From: Bacteroidales bacterium
GTDB lineage: Bacteria; Bacteroidota; Bacteroidia; Bacteroidales; BM520
NCBI GenBank assembly: GCA_016285515.1
Contig: JAEEQW010000005.1
Span: forward strand, 1-64,000
DNA length: 64,000 nucleotides
Direction of reading: 5' to 3'
The position numbers were made by a program, and so were the translations under genes. The notes beneath the pieces were generated by a model, which saw nothing but the letters and a program-made list of their open reading frames with translations, was not told the DNA's origin and did not search any database. This document shows, one piece after another, positions 54,894 to 62,955 of the stretch (positions within the stretch are counted from its first letter, which is position 1; each line of letters begins with the position of its first letter).

Positions 54894-55580
54894 ATGACTC
54901 TTTTTTCAAAAAAACTAAAAATGGCTGACCTGATAGTCACCAACAACAGTCTGATCCTGACTTTGGACAGATTCGGCATACCACTCGGATTCGGTGAGAA
55001 AAGCGTTGAAGACGTTTGCAAACAGAGCAATGTGTCGGTCAATTTGTTCCTGATGATATGCAATGTATATTCATTCGACAATTATATTCCTGATAAACAA
55101 ACCATTACAGACACAGACCTTTCACAACTCATCCCTTATTTGTTGGCATCCCACAAATATTATATGGAGAAACGTTTGCCGCATATTGAAAATCATCTGC
55201 ACGACATCGCTGATATGGTCGGAGAAAAATATGGCAAAATACTGCTCGATTTCTTCTCTGACTACAAAAATGAATTCCACAAACATTTCTCATACGAAGA
55301 AGAAATAGTCTTCCCATATATGCAGAAACTTGAAAACGGCCAACGCGACAATAATTACAGAATTCAAAAATTTGTGGAGTCGCACAGCAATATCGAAGAG
55401 GCGCTCACTGACCTTACTCAGATAATATATAAATATCTGCCAAGTTCAGTTATGCCGGATGATTCCATTGAACTCATATTCGACATACTGCAGCTTACAT
55501 CCGACCTGGGCAAACATTCACTTATTGAGGATAAAATTCTCGTTCCCTACGTTGAAACCCTTGAAAGGAGATACAAATAA
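54894..55580 (+). CDS. Hemerythrin HHE-domain protein (Ric/ScdA-like)
   Basis: 228 residues. The N-terminal about 75 residues resemble the DUF542-like part of Ric proteins (ILTLDRFGIPLGFGEKSVED). A four-helix hemerythrin domain follows with its iron-ligand pattern: HKYYMEKRLPHIENHLHD, FHKHFSYEEEIVFPYMQ, ESHSNIEEAL and KHSLIEDKILVPYVE. Ric proteins repair Fe-S centres after nitrosative stress; HHE domains can sense O2 or NO. The stop shares one base with the start of the LuxR gene (TAATG). An inner ATG at 54921 is an alternative start. Confidence 0.85.
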   Translation: MTLFSKKLKMADLIVTNNSLILTLDRFGIPLGFGEKSVEDVCKQSNVSVNLFLMICNVYSFDNYIPDKQTITDTDLSQLIPYLLASHKYYMEKRLPHIENHLHDIADMVGEKYGKILLDFFSDYKNEFHKHFSYEEEIVFPYMQKLENGQRDNNYRIQKFVESHSNIEEALTDLTQIIYKYLPSSVMPDDSIELIFDILQLTSDLGKHSLIEDKILVPYVETLERRYK

Positions 55581-56155
55581 TGAGTAGAAAGATTGATATA
55601 ATGATTGTTGAACCATCTGATATCATTATCGAAGGACTCACATCCATCTTCAACAATTATAATGACATCAACATAATTGCAACTCTATCTGACACAGAAA
55701 TACTGCATGAAAAAATCATTTCTGCAAACCCTAACATAATCATTATTAATCCAACACTCCTCAATCCACTTGAAAAGCAAAAACTTAATTTACTGATTCA
55801 GAATAGAATAAACACTTCACTTATAGCATTGGTTTATCAATATATTGAATCTTCATCCCTACATATTTTTGACAATACAATTGATATACGCGCGCCTAAG
55901 AGTTCTATCGTACAGACTGTAAGAGACTGTTACAGCAGCCAAAAAGGCAAGATTTCAGAAAGTTACGAACTGAGCGAACGTGAAACATCCGTACTTATCC
56001 TTGTCGCCAAGGGATTAAGCAGCAAGGAAATAGCCGAAAACCTTCACATTTCAGTCCATACCGTCAACACGCACCGCAAAAACATCACACACAAAACCGG
56101 TATCAAGTCAGTTGCCGGTCTCGCAGTATATGCTATGATTCACAACCTTACATAA
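55580..56155 (+). CDS. LuxR-family regulator with degenerate receiver domain
   Basis: 191 residues. The C-terminal LuxR helix-turn-helix is clear: LSERETSVLILVAKGLSSKE then IAENLHISVHTVNTHRKNIT. The N-terminal domain has the outline of a receiver (IMIVEPSDIIIEGLTSIFN), but the acidic pair before the first helix reads EPSD, and the phosphoacceptor position reads NIIIINPTLL, an Asn for the usual Asp. Phosphorylation is therefore unlikely. Coupled to the hemerythrin gene, which may be the real input. No histidine kinase nearby. Confidence 0.84.
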   Translation: MSRKIDIMIVEPSDIIIEGLTSIFNNYNDINIIATLSDTEILHEKIISANPNIIIINPTLLNPLEKQKLNLLIQNRINTSLIALVYQYIESSSLHIFDNTIDIRAPKSSIVQTVRDCYSSQKGKISESYELSERETSVLILVAKGLSSKEIAENLHISVHTVNTHRKNITHKTGIKSVAGLAVYAMIHNLT

Positions 56156-56168
56156 AAAGTTATATCAT

Positions 56169-56200
56169 GCCATATACAGGCTCAATGATATGGCCTTTTA
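56169..56200 (+). terminator. Possible terminator after the LuxR gene
   Basis: GCCATAT (56169-56175) pairs with ATATGGC (56188-56194), followed by C and TTTTA. The stem is only 7 bases with a 12-base loop, and the gap is convergent with the glpF gene. On the other strand a run of five T comes after an 8-base delay, so it could work both ways. Weak. Confidence 0.4.
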
Positions 56201-56255
56201 TCGATGAAAAGCGCACCTCATCAAATATTCCATTATCAAGCACAGACCATACAGA

Positions 56256-56993
56256 CTAAACAAGAAGCAAAAAAAGTCCCGCTGCAAGCGTTCCGCCTAC
56301 GATAGGACCTAACACCGGCACCCAGCTGTATGCCCAGTCACTGGAACCTTTTCCCTTGATGGGAAGAATTGCGTGTGCAATGCGCGGTCCCAAATCTCTT
56401 GCAGGATTAATGGCATAACCGGTAGCTCCTCCCAACGACATACCGATAGACATGATAAGCATCGTTACCGGCAGACTTCCAAGAGAGCCGAGCCCGACAG
56501 TCGGAGTGTTGCCTTTCGTTGAAAAGACAAGTATTATGAATACCAAAAGAAATGTTCCGATTAATTCACACAGAAAATTGCGGTAATAATTTCTGATAGC
56601 AGGAATAGTCGCAAAACAGCCCAACATAGTATCAGGCTCTTCAGACGTTGCATCGAAATGGTCTTTGTAAAACACATAAACCAAACATGCACCTATTATG
56701 CCGCCAATTATCTGAGCCACCACATAACCGATGACTGATGACCACGGAAACTTGCCTGCAATTGCAAGGCCTAAAGTAACAGCAGGATTAAGGTGAGCAC
56801 CCGTATATGGTCCGGCGATGAACACACCGCACATGACTGCAAATCCCCATGCAAGCGTAATAACCACCCAGCCGCTCTGATAGCCTTTGGTTTTTTTCAG
56901 ACAGACGTTTGCAACAACACCATCACCCATCAGTATCAAGACTAACGTCCCTAAAAATTCATAAAAACATTGCATTAAAAATGATGTCTCCAT
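56256..56993 (-). CDS. glpF: Glycerol uptake facilitator (aquaglyceroporin)
   Basis: 245 residues, six membrane helices and the two half-helices with GPYTGAHLNPAVTLGLAIAG (first NPA, about 65-70) and GGATGYAINPARDLGPRIAH (second NPA with the NPARD Asp of glycerol channels, about 190-194). The Asp after the second NPAR is the GlpF-type feature. Loop KDHFDATSEEPDTMLGCFAT matches the MIP glycerol branch. Eight bases after glpK, so cotranscribed. Imports glycerol. Confidence 0.95.
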   Translation of the reverse strand: METSFLMQCFYEFLGTLVLILMGDGVVANVCLKKTKGYQSGWVVITLAWGFAVMCGVFIAGPYTGAHLNPAVTLGLAIAGKFPWSSVIGYVVAQIIGGIIGACLVYVFYKDHFDATSEEPDTMLGCFATIPAIRNYYRNFLCELIGTFLLVFIILVFSTKGNTPTVGLGSLGSLPVTMLIMSIGMSLGGATGYAINPARDLGPRIAHAILPIKGKGSSDWAYSWVPVLGPIVGGTLAAGLFLLLV

Positions 56994-57000
56994 ATCTGAT

Positions 57001-58473
57001 TTATTTTTTAGTTAAAGTCCTTGTCACCGCATTCCTCCAACCTCGTTTGGCCTCATCCTGAGATGATGACGGGGTGAATCTGCGTTCTATGGACCATTGT
57101 TGTTTTATTTCGTCAATGTCGTTCCAGAAACCTGTGGATAATCCGGCAAGATATGCCGCCCCAAGTGCTGTGGTTTCCGTAACCTCAGGTCTGATCACGT
57201 CACATCCGAGAATATCCGACTGGAACTGCATGAGCAGATTATTGCGTGACGCTCCCCCATCCACTTTCAGTTCAAATATGTCAATGTTGCTGTCGGAATG
57301 CATTGCCTCAACAATATCCATTGTCTGAAATGCTATACCTTCAAGAGCTGCACGGGCTATATGTCCTGCAGTGGTACCACGCGTGATTCCATTGATGCTG
57401 CCTTTTGCGTATTGATCCCAATATGGTGCACCAAGTCCCGTTAATGCAGGCACGAAATACACACCGCCATTATCGGGAACAGTCAGTGCAAGTGCCTCAA
57501 TATCCGAACTTTTACGTATTATTCCAAGACCGTCACGAAGCCATTGGACAACACTTCCACCAACAAATATACTTCCTTCAAGAGCATAATTCACCACATC
57601 ACCGATCTTCCATGCAACAGTTGTAATAAGGTTATTCTTTGAGACAACAGGTTTGTCACCGGTATTCATAAGAAGGAAACACCCTGTGCCGTATGTGTTT
57701 TTCACAGTTCCTGGCTGAGTGCACATCTGACCGAAAAGAGCGGCCTGCTGGTCACCTGCAATGCCCGAAATGGGAATTGCATCATCTACCACTCCGAAAT
57801 ACCCATAGATTTCAGAAGACGAAACAACTCTCGGCATCATTGACAATGGAATGCCAAACAGTTTCAGCAAATCCTCATCCCATTCCATCTTATGAATGTT
57901 GAAAAGCATTGTGCGTGAAGCGTTGCTAACATCAGTGATATGAACTTTACCGCGTGACAGATTCCACACGAGCCAACTGTCAACAGTACCGAAGCGCAAT
58001 TTGCCTTCTTTTGCCCTGTTCCTTGCACCCGCAACATTGTCGAGTATCCAGCGGATTTTAGTCGAGCTGAAATAAGCATCTATGATTAATCCTGTCTTTT
58101 CCCTGATGAAATCCGTCATCCCGTCAGCTATAAGACGGTCACAGTATTCAGCTGTTCTCCTATCCTGCCAGACTATGGCATTATACACGGGATTACCCGT
58201 TTCGGCATCCCACACGATGGTTGTTTCACGTTGATTTGCAATGCCTATTCCTGCGATATCACGACCTGTAATGCCCATTCCAGTAATGCTTTCAACTATC
58301 ACTGACAACTGTGATGACAAAATTTCCATAGGGTTATGTTCAACCCAACCGGCCTTTGGATAATACTGCGGAAACTCCTTCTGTGTCACACTGCACATTT
58401 TCCCCTCGTGGTTGAAGATAATGGCACGCGAACTGCTTGTTCCCTGATCCAATGCGAGTATATATTGTTTCAT
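57001..58473 (-). CDS. glpK: Glycerol kinase
   Basis: 490 residues, FGGY family. [20 protein letters not shown] at the start, [14 protein letters not shown], the substrate region [16 protein letters not shown] and the signature [20 protein letters not shown] near residue 405 are intact. It makes sn-glycerol 3-phosphate, the backbone for glycerolipids. The start overlaps the stop of the FAD oxidoreductase gene (ATGA), tying it to the fatty-acid-type operon upstream. No His-box for PTS phosphorylation was noticed. Confidence 0.97.
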   Translation of the reverse strand: MKQYILALDQGTSSSRAIIFNHEGKMCSVTQKEFPQYYPKAGWVEHNPMEILSSQLSVIVESITGMGITGRDIAGIGIANQRETTIVWDAETGNPVYNAIVWQDRRTAEYCDRLIADGMTDFIREKTGLIIDAYFSSTKIRWILDNVAGARNRAKEGKLRFGTVDSWLVWNLSRGKVHITDVSNASRTMLFNIHKMEWDEDLLKLFGIPLSMMPRVVSSSEIYGYFGVVDDAIPISGIAGDQQAALFGQMCTQPGTVKNTYGTGCFLLMNTGDKPVVSKNNLITTVAWKIGDVVNYALEGSIFVGGSVVQWLRDGLGIIRKSSDIEALALTVPDNGGVYFVPALTGLGAPYWDQYAKGSINGITRGTTAGHIARAALEGIAFQTMDIVEAMHSDSNIDIFELKVDGGASRNNLLMQFQSDILGCDVIRPEVTETTALGAAYLAGLSTGFWNDIDEIKQQWSIERRFTPSSSQDEAKRGWRNAVTRTLTKK

Positions 58474-59894
58474 AATATTTTAGTTTTAATTATTCTGTTG
58501 CATGATAAAACCGATGTCATGGACACTCCCATCACCCCGTGAATATTGAGGTTCTGACCTGTAAGTATCAGATTGGATATTGGGGTTACTGGTGATAACA
58601 TAGTGTTTGACAACGAGGTGCAGTCTTTGCTTATTCCGTATGCGCCACCTTCTGGAGCCGATGTATAGTCATGCCATGTCAACGGCGTACTCGCTGTAAA
58701 GCTCTCAACAGCATCTGTAATTTCAGGGACAAGCCTGAAACACTCCTGAACCTTGCGCGCCTTGAACGCCTCATACTCAGCCCCTCTTTTACCGACAGAA
58801 GTATCTGCCCACTGTTCAACCTGTTTCCAGCTCATAGGAGTCATCAGGTCAAGACTTGGCTTCCCATAATGATACGAAACCATCACTCTGTCAACGGGTT
58901 TGTCAGGGTCAAACGACCACATATCAGCTTTATCATAAATAAATTCGTTATAATTCCTATAAGGTAAAGTGTCCTTCTTCAGCTTAATGTTCACGGTGAA
59001 CATTCCCAAGGTCTGATTGTGGGAGCGAATTCTGCGTTTATATATATTTCTGAATGAATCCTCTGCAAATGAAATGGTTACAGCAGGATGCACATCGGAA
59101 ACAATCCAATCGGATTCATAAAAATCACCATCTGTAGTAGTAACACCACATGCCTTGCCATCTTTTACGGCAATACTCACCACTTCCTTTTTGGTAAATA
59201 TTTCACCGCCCATCTGTTTGACGTCATCGGAAAGCGATTCAACTATAGCACTACCCTCACATCCAAGACGATATGCACTTTGGATGTAGGCATTGCTGAT
59301 TTCAGCAAAGATGAAGAAAGGCAGATTCTTTTGAGTGATGTCGATTTTCAGACCGCTGCCGGCAATTACGTCAATAAGGAGCTTGTCACTGAAACATGAA
59401 TACAAATAATCTCTTGTGGATGTGGAAAACAATGCATCACTAAAAATGTCATAAGCTGATGTAGGCTCGTTAATTACAGCATTACACCTCGCTGCCGTTG
59501 AAGCAATGACATCGACAAATTTCCGGAGCGAATCCTTCTGAGAAGGGAAATCTTCTGCAAGAGTATCCGTAAAATGCTTATAGCCATTTGCATAACGAAA
59601 GGACCTGCCGTCAATAACTATTTTGTCAAAACAGTCAGTATCAAGTTTATGCCATGGAAGATGCAACAGATTAAAGTATTTAAACAGAGGATACAATGAC
59701 TGTCCTTCTTCTATTCCTCCGACATAATGGAATCCTGTATCGAATTCTGTACCGGCACGTTTGAAACTTTGAAGCGCACCACCAATAACATCGCTTTTTT
59801 CGAGGATGCATACCTTCAGGCCATTTTTAGCCAAAATGTAAGCACATTCAAGACCGCCAAGACCTGCACCGATAATGACCACATCGTATTGCAT
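58470..59894 (-). CDS. CrtI / retinol-saturase-like FAD-dependent oxidoreductase
   Basis: 474 residues from ATG at 59894; the gene could also start at the GTG one codon earlier. FAD-binding dinucleotide fold [20 protein letters not shown], then [21 protein letters not shown] (the GG doublet), [10 protein letters not shown], and the C-terminal FAD clamp [19 protein letters not shown]. The family includes phytoene desaturases and retinol saturase: they oxidise, reduce or isomerise hydrophobic polyene chains. Located after two hotdog dehydratase-like genes. Substrate unknown; a fatty or polyene acyl chain is plausible. Confidence 0.85.
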   Translation of the reverse strand: MQYDVVIIGAGLGGLECAYILAKNGLKVCILEKSDVIGGALQSFKRAGTEFDTGFHYVGGIEEGQSLYPLFKYFNLLHLPWHKLDTDCFDKIVIDGRSFRYANGYKHFTDTLAEDFPSQKDSLRKFVDVIASTAARCNAVINEPTSAYDIFSDALFSTSTRDYLYSCFSDKLLIDVIAGSGLKIDITQKNLPFFIFAEISNAYIQSAYRLGCEGSAIVESLSDDVKQMGGEIFTKKEVVSIAVKDGKACGVTTTDGDFYESDWIVSDVHPAVTISFAEDSFRNIYKRRIRSHNQTLGMFTVNIKLKKDTLPYRNYNEFIYDKADMWSFDPDKPVDRVMVSYHYGKPSLDLMTPMSWKQVEQWADTSVGKRGAEYEAFKARKVQECFRLVPEITDAVESFTASTPLTWHDYTSAPEGGAYGISKDCTSLSNTMLSPVTPISNLILTGQNLNIHGVMGVSMTSVLSCNRIIKTKIL

Positions 59895-60250
59895 CACTTT
59901 TCCGAGACTGTCATTGTTATTGCCATCGCCACTGCATCATCCTGTGACAAGTCAACCTTTGCCACGATACCATTGTCACATTCACTGAACTGGGCCCGCA
60001 TGACATAGTTTGCACTACGGGCAGGAGTTATAGTATAATAAAATCGGCAACTTTTGATGTGGCTTATAATGAATTTCTTGGCAAAATGCAATTCAACACA
60101 CTCTTTAGCCATCTCAATGATATAGACACCGGGGAGGATGGGGTTTCCGGGAAAATGTCCAGCAAAAACCGGATTATTGAAATCAATTATCACATCAAAT
60201 TTCAGTTCATCGGTTGTTTTCTTGAGTGTATATGGCGTAAGATTAAGCAT
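59894..60250 (-). CDS. 3-hydroxyacyl-ACP dehydratase-like hotdog protein (FabZ-type site)
   Basis: 118 residues from ATG at 60250 (MLNLTPYTLKK); the upstream in-frame start is TTG. Hotdog fold with the FabZ catalytic pair intact: His in NPVFAGHFPGNPILPGVYII and Glu 14 residues later, in IIEMAKE. The stop overlaps the start of the FAD oxidoreductase gene by one base, and its start overlaps the previous stop by eight. It should dehydrate 3-hydroxyacyl-ACP to the enoyl form. Confidence 0.86.
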   Translation of the reverse strand: MLNLTPYTLKKTTDELKFDVIIDFNNPVFAGHFPGNPILPGVYIIEMAKECVELHFAKKFIISHIKSCRFYYTITPARSANYVMRAQFSECDNGIVAKVDLSQDDAVAMAITMTVSEK

Positions 60251-60671
60251 GGCTTCTATCAACAAAAAGTTTCATGACACAATTGGCGACAGGATGCTGA
60301 TTATCTGCATCGGAAGATACCGAGGTTTGTGCTTCAATGGCAGTAACATCGCCGAAAATGGTTTTAATCCGGATTTCAGTAGTAAGGACCTCTCCAATTT
60401 TTGCTGAGCCCAAAAAGTTGAAATTCTTGATTTCGCCGATATAGCCAGGCCAAATACGACCTTCCTCACGTAACGATTTGTCACCTATGAATGCCGCTGC
60501 CGACTGCGCAATGTGCTCCAAAACGCCTGATTCACCGAAGAAGGTTTCATCACACAACAGATTGGCATCCTTTATGAGCAAGGTAGTCCTGCAATGCTCA
60601 GGAGATATGACTTCCATATCATCAACCATCACAAACGGAGGACGTTGCGGTATGAGTCCGATGGTTTTCAT
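60243..60671 (-). CDS. Hotdog-fold dehydratase-like protein (ApeP/FabA-like), atypical site
   Basis: 142 residues. The start GLIPQRPPFVMVDDMEVIS matches the PxRxPFxLVD entry of FabZ/FabA proteins, but the usual catalytic GHFP is absent and reads FFGESG. The second catalytic segment is SGVLEHIAQSAAAFIGD. Similar proteins (ApeP) occur in aryl polyene clusters, where they partner an active dehydratase. It may be a structural or regulatory subunit of a heterodimer with the 59894 protein. Overlaps the next gene. Confidence 0.78.
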   Translation of the reverse strand: MKTIGLIPQRPPFVMVDDMEVISPEHCRTTLLIKDANLLCDETFFGESGVLEHIAQSAAAFIGDKSLREEGRIWPGYIGEIKNFNFLGSAKIGEVLTTEIRIKTIFGDVTAIEAQTSVSSDADNQHPVANCVMKLFVDRSHA

Positions 60672-60674
60672 CCC

Positions 60675-60917
60675 TTAATTTTTCTTGTTGTATATGTAGT
60701 CAACAAGATTACCGAATGTGGCAATATTTTTGACATCTTTCATATCTATCTTAATATCGAATTCCTCTTCAAGGATAGATACGAGGTCAACGATGCTCAG
60801 ACTGTCGAGTTCAAGAGTTTTCTTTATGTCGGAATCAATTTTGAAAGCTTCCTTTTCTTTCTCGAACTCTTCGGAAAGCACATCCGTAATTATTTTTAAT
60901 ATATCTTCTTTTTCCAT
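60675..60917 (-). CDS. Acyl carrier protein
   Basis: 80 residues, highly acidic and helical. The phosphopantetheine serine is S39 in LELDSLSIVDLV, a canonical DSLS. Helices flank it as expected (EEFEKEKEAFKIDSDIKK, and EEFDIKIDMKDVKNIATF). It sits three bases after the ApeP-like gene stop and 22 bases after the KAS gene. It is the carrier for this operon, distinct from the two divergent ACPs in the capsule locus. Confidence 0.9.
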   Translation of the reverse strand: MEKEDILKIITDVLSEEFEKEKEAFKIDSDIKKTLELDSLSIVDLVSILEEEFDIKIDMKDVKNIATFGNLVDYIYNKKN

Positions 60918-60938
60918 GATATCTATTATTATTTCTTT

Positions 60939-62162
60939 TTACGATTTTTTTACGATTAATGTTGAATTTGTCCCACCAAATCCGAATGAATTCGACAGAA
61001 AAGCATCGAATTTATAGTTTTCTATGCGTTTTGCAGGGATATTCAGATGTTTTGTGTCTTCATCCGGATTTTCAAAGTTAAGGTTTGCGGCGACAAAGTT
61101 GTTTTCCATCATCAGCATGGAATATATGACTTCGCTGGCACCTGCCATCCACATTTCGTGTCCGGTCTGACTTTTGGTGGATGTTACAGGTGGCATGTCA
61201 TCGCCGAACACGCTATATATAGCCTTCGCCTCGTTCTGGTCACCAACCAAAGTCGAAGTTGCATGGGCATTGATATATCCTATATCTTTAGTATCCATTC
61301 CGCTGTTGCGCAGTGCCATTTTAATCGAACGTGCAGGTCCGTCAACATTTGGAACTGAAATATGGTCGCCGTTGGAAGAGAAGCCGTAGCCTACCACTTC
61401 ACCAAGAATCTTCGCACCACGTTTGAGGGCTGATTCTTCACTCTCTATTATTACCGTTGCAGCTCCGCCGCTCGGCACCAAGCCGTCACGGTCACGGTCA
61501 AAAGGTCTTGAGGCCTTTTCAGGGGCATCCTCACGAATAGAAAAAGCACTGATTCCATCAAAACTGCCAACGACATACTCATTGATTTCCTGAGCGCCGC
61601 CGCATATGATGCAGTCCTGAAGTCCTTGACTGATAAGCAGATATCCAAGGCCTATGGCATGTGAACCGCTCGCGCAGGCACCTGATATGGTGAGATTTAT
61701 GCCTTTCAGCTTAAAAAGACAACTAAGATTCATCGTCACTGTGGAGTTCATTGATTTGAATATGGCACCAGAGCCTATATGCTGAGTGTTTTGTTTCTCT
61801 ATCATTGTCTTGATACCAAGATAAGTTGGTTCAGCCGTAGAATCGCCGCCGTATAAAATACCAACTTCATGCTCAGCGATATAGTCTTGATTCAGTCCGG
61901 CCATTTTTAATGCATCGTCAGTGGCGCAATAGGCATACATTGCTTGAGTTGGCATATATACCCTCTGATTTCTGGTCAGAACACCCTTCAGATCAGGTGT
62001 TGCAACATGACCGGTAAGTCCTGACCTATAGCCCATTTCCTTTCTGACGGGGTCAAGGATAATACCGGATTTGCCGTCCCACAATGCATCACGCACCTCA
62101 TCCAGAGTCGTGCCAAGACACGAATATATTCCCATTCCGGTAATAACTACTTTTCTATTCAT
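60939..62162 (-). CDS. 3-oxoacyl-ACP synthase, KAS I/II type
   Basis: 407 residues, elongating ketosynthase. Catalytic Cys about 162 in TISGACASGSHAIGLGYLLI, His in YINAHATSTLVGDQNEA (KAS II motif), and His in TKSQTGHEMWMAGASEVIYS with the K-S-x-T-G-H lysine. The N-terminus RKVVITGMGIYSCLGTTLDE is standard. Only one ketosynthase and no chain-length factor is present, so it is not a complete type II aryl-polyene set. It probably extends an ACP-bound chain in this operon. Confidence 0.92.
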   Translation of the reverse strand: MNRKVVITGMGIYSCLGTTLDEVRDALWDGKSGIILDPVRKEMGYRSGLTGHVATPDLKGVLTRNQRVYMPTQAMYAYCATDDALKMAGLNQDYIAEHEVGILYGGDSTAEPTYLGIKTMIEKQNTQHIGSGAIFKSMNSTVTMNLSCLFKLKGINLTISGACASGSHAIGLGYLLISQGLQDCIICGGAQEINEYVVGSFDGISAFSIREDAPEKASRPFDRDRDGLVPSGGAATVIIESEESALKRGAKILGEVVGYGFSSNGDHISVPNVDGPARSIKMALRNSGMDTKDIGYINAHATSTLVGDQNEAKAIYSVFGDDMPPVTSTKSQTGHEMWMAGASEVIYSMLMMENNFVAANLNFENPDEDTKHLNIPAKRIENYKFDAFLSNSFGFGGTNSTLIVKKS

Positions 62163-62176
62163 TTGGCGTTTTATTA

Positions 62177-62923
62177 TTAAGTATAAAGACCTCCGTTGAC
62201 TGAAATCACCTCACCCGTGATATACGAAGCTTTGTCAGACGCAAGAAATCCCACTATCTCGGCAACTTCATCCGGTGTTCCGAAACGACCCAAAGGTATC
62301 GATTTCTTCAGTTCCTCCTCGTCAAGACCTTTAGTCATATCAGTTGCAATAAAACCCGGAGCAACAGCATTGACTGTGATTCTGCGCGGACCAACCTCAA
62401 GCGCAAGAGCCTTAGTGGCACCAATAATCGCTGCCTTTGCAGCTGAGTAGTTAACCTGACCAGGCAAACCTTTCAGACCTGACAGCGAAGCAATATTGAC
62501 GACACGCCCTTTGCGATGCATCATCATATCCTTTATCACACGTCTCGTAATATAGAAAAAACTGTTCAAGTTAGTGTTAATCACGTTGTTCCACTGAGCA
62601 TCATCCATCAGCACCATAACATTGTCCATCCTTATACCAGCATTATTTACAAGCACGGAAATATATCCGTCCGGATGCATAACACTCCATTGCTCCAAAG
62701 CTTCAGTTATCTTGTCAGGCTTTGACACGTCACACTGCATAAGTTCAGCTTCTCCACCTACATCCTTAATCTCTTCAAGCGTCTGTTCCGCAGCCTCCTT
62801 ATTGCTGTTATAATTAATAATCACAGGATACCCCATGGATGCAAGCTTCAGACTTACCGCCCTGCCTATTCCGCGGGAACCTCCTGTAACAAGTGCATAT
62901 TCCTTATTATTACTGTTTCTCAT
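62177..62923 (-). CDS. fabG: 3-oxoacyl-ACP reductase (FabG-like SDR)
   Basis: 248 residues. NADPH motif YALVTGGSRGIGRAVSLKLA, NNAGIRMDNVMVLM, catalytic YSAAKAAIIGATKA, VAPGFIATDMTKGL and the C-terminal ITGEVISVNGGLYT are all FabG-like. First gene of the operon, next to a TATTTTTG promoter core. It reduces 3-oxoacyl-ACP to the 3-hydroxyacyl form that the hotdog protein would dehydrate. Confidence 0.92.
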   Translation of the reverse strand: MRNSNNKEYALVTGGSRGIGRAVSLKLASMGYPVIINYNSNKEAAEQTLEEIKDVGGEAELMQCDVSKPDKITEALEQWSVMHPDGYISVLVNNAGIRMDNVMVLMDDAQWNNVINTNLNSFFYITRRVIKDMMMHRKGRVVNIASLSGLKGLPGQVNYSAAKAAIIGATKALALEVGPRRITVNAVAPGFIATDMTKGLDEEELKKSIPLGRFGTPDEVAEIVGFLASDKASYITGEVISVNGGLYT

Positions 62924-62941
62924 CTCTAAACGCTATAATTG

Positions 62942-62949
62942 CAAAAATA
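62942..62949 (-). promoter_or_regulatory. Candidate -7 element TATTTTTG for the fabG operon
   Basis: Minus strand TATTTTTG followed by C, 18 bases before the fabG start codon. Fits TAnnTTTG. It lies in the 32-base gap after the CNNM gene stop, implying the operon can be transcribed on its own. Confidence 0.5.
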
Positions 62950-62955
62950 ATCAAT

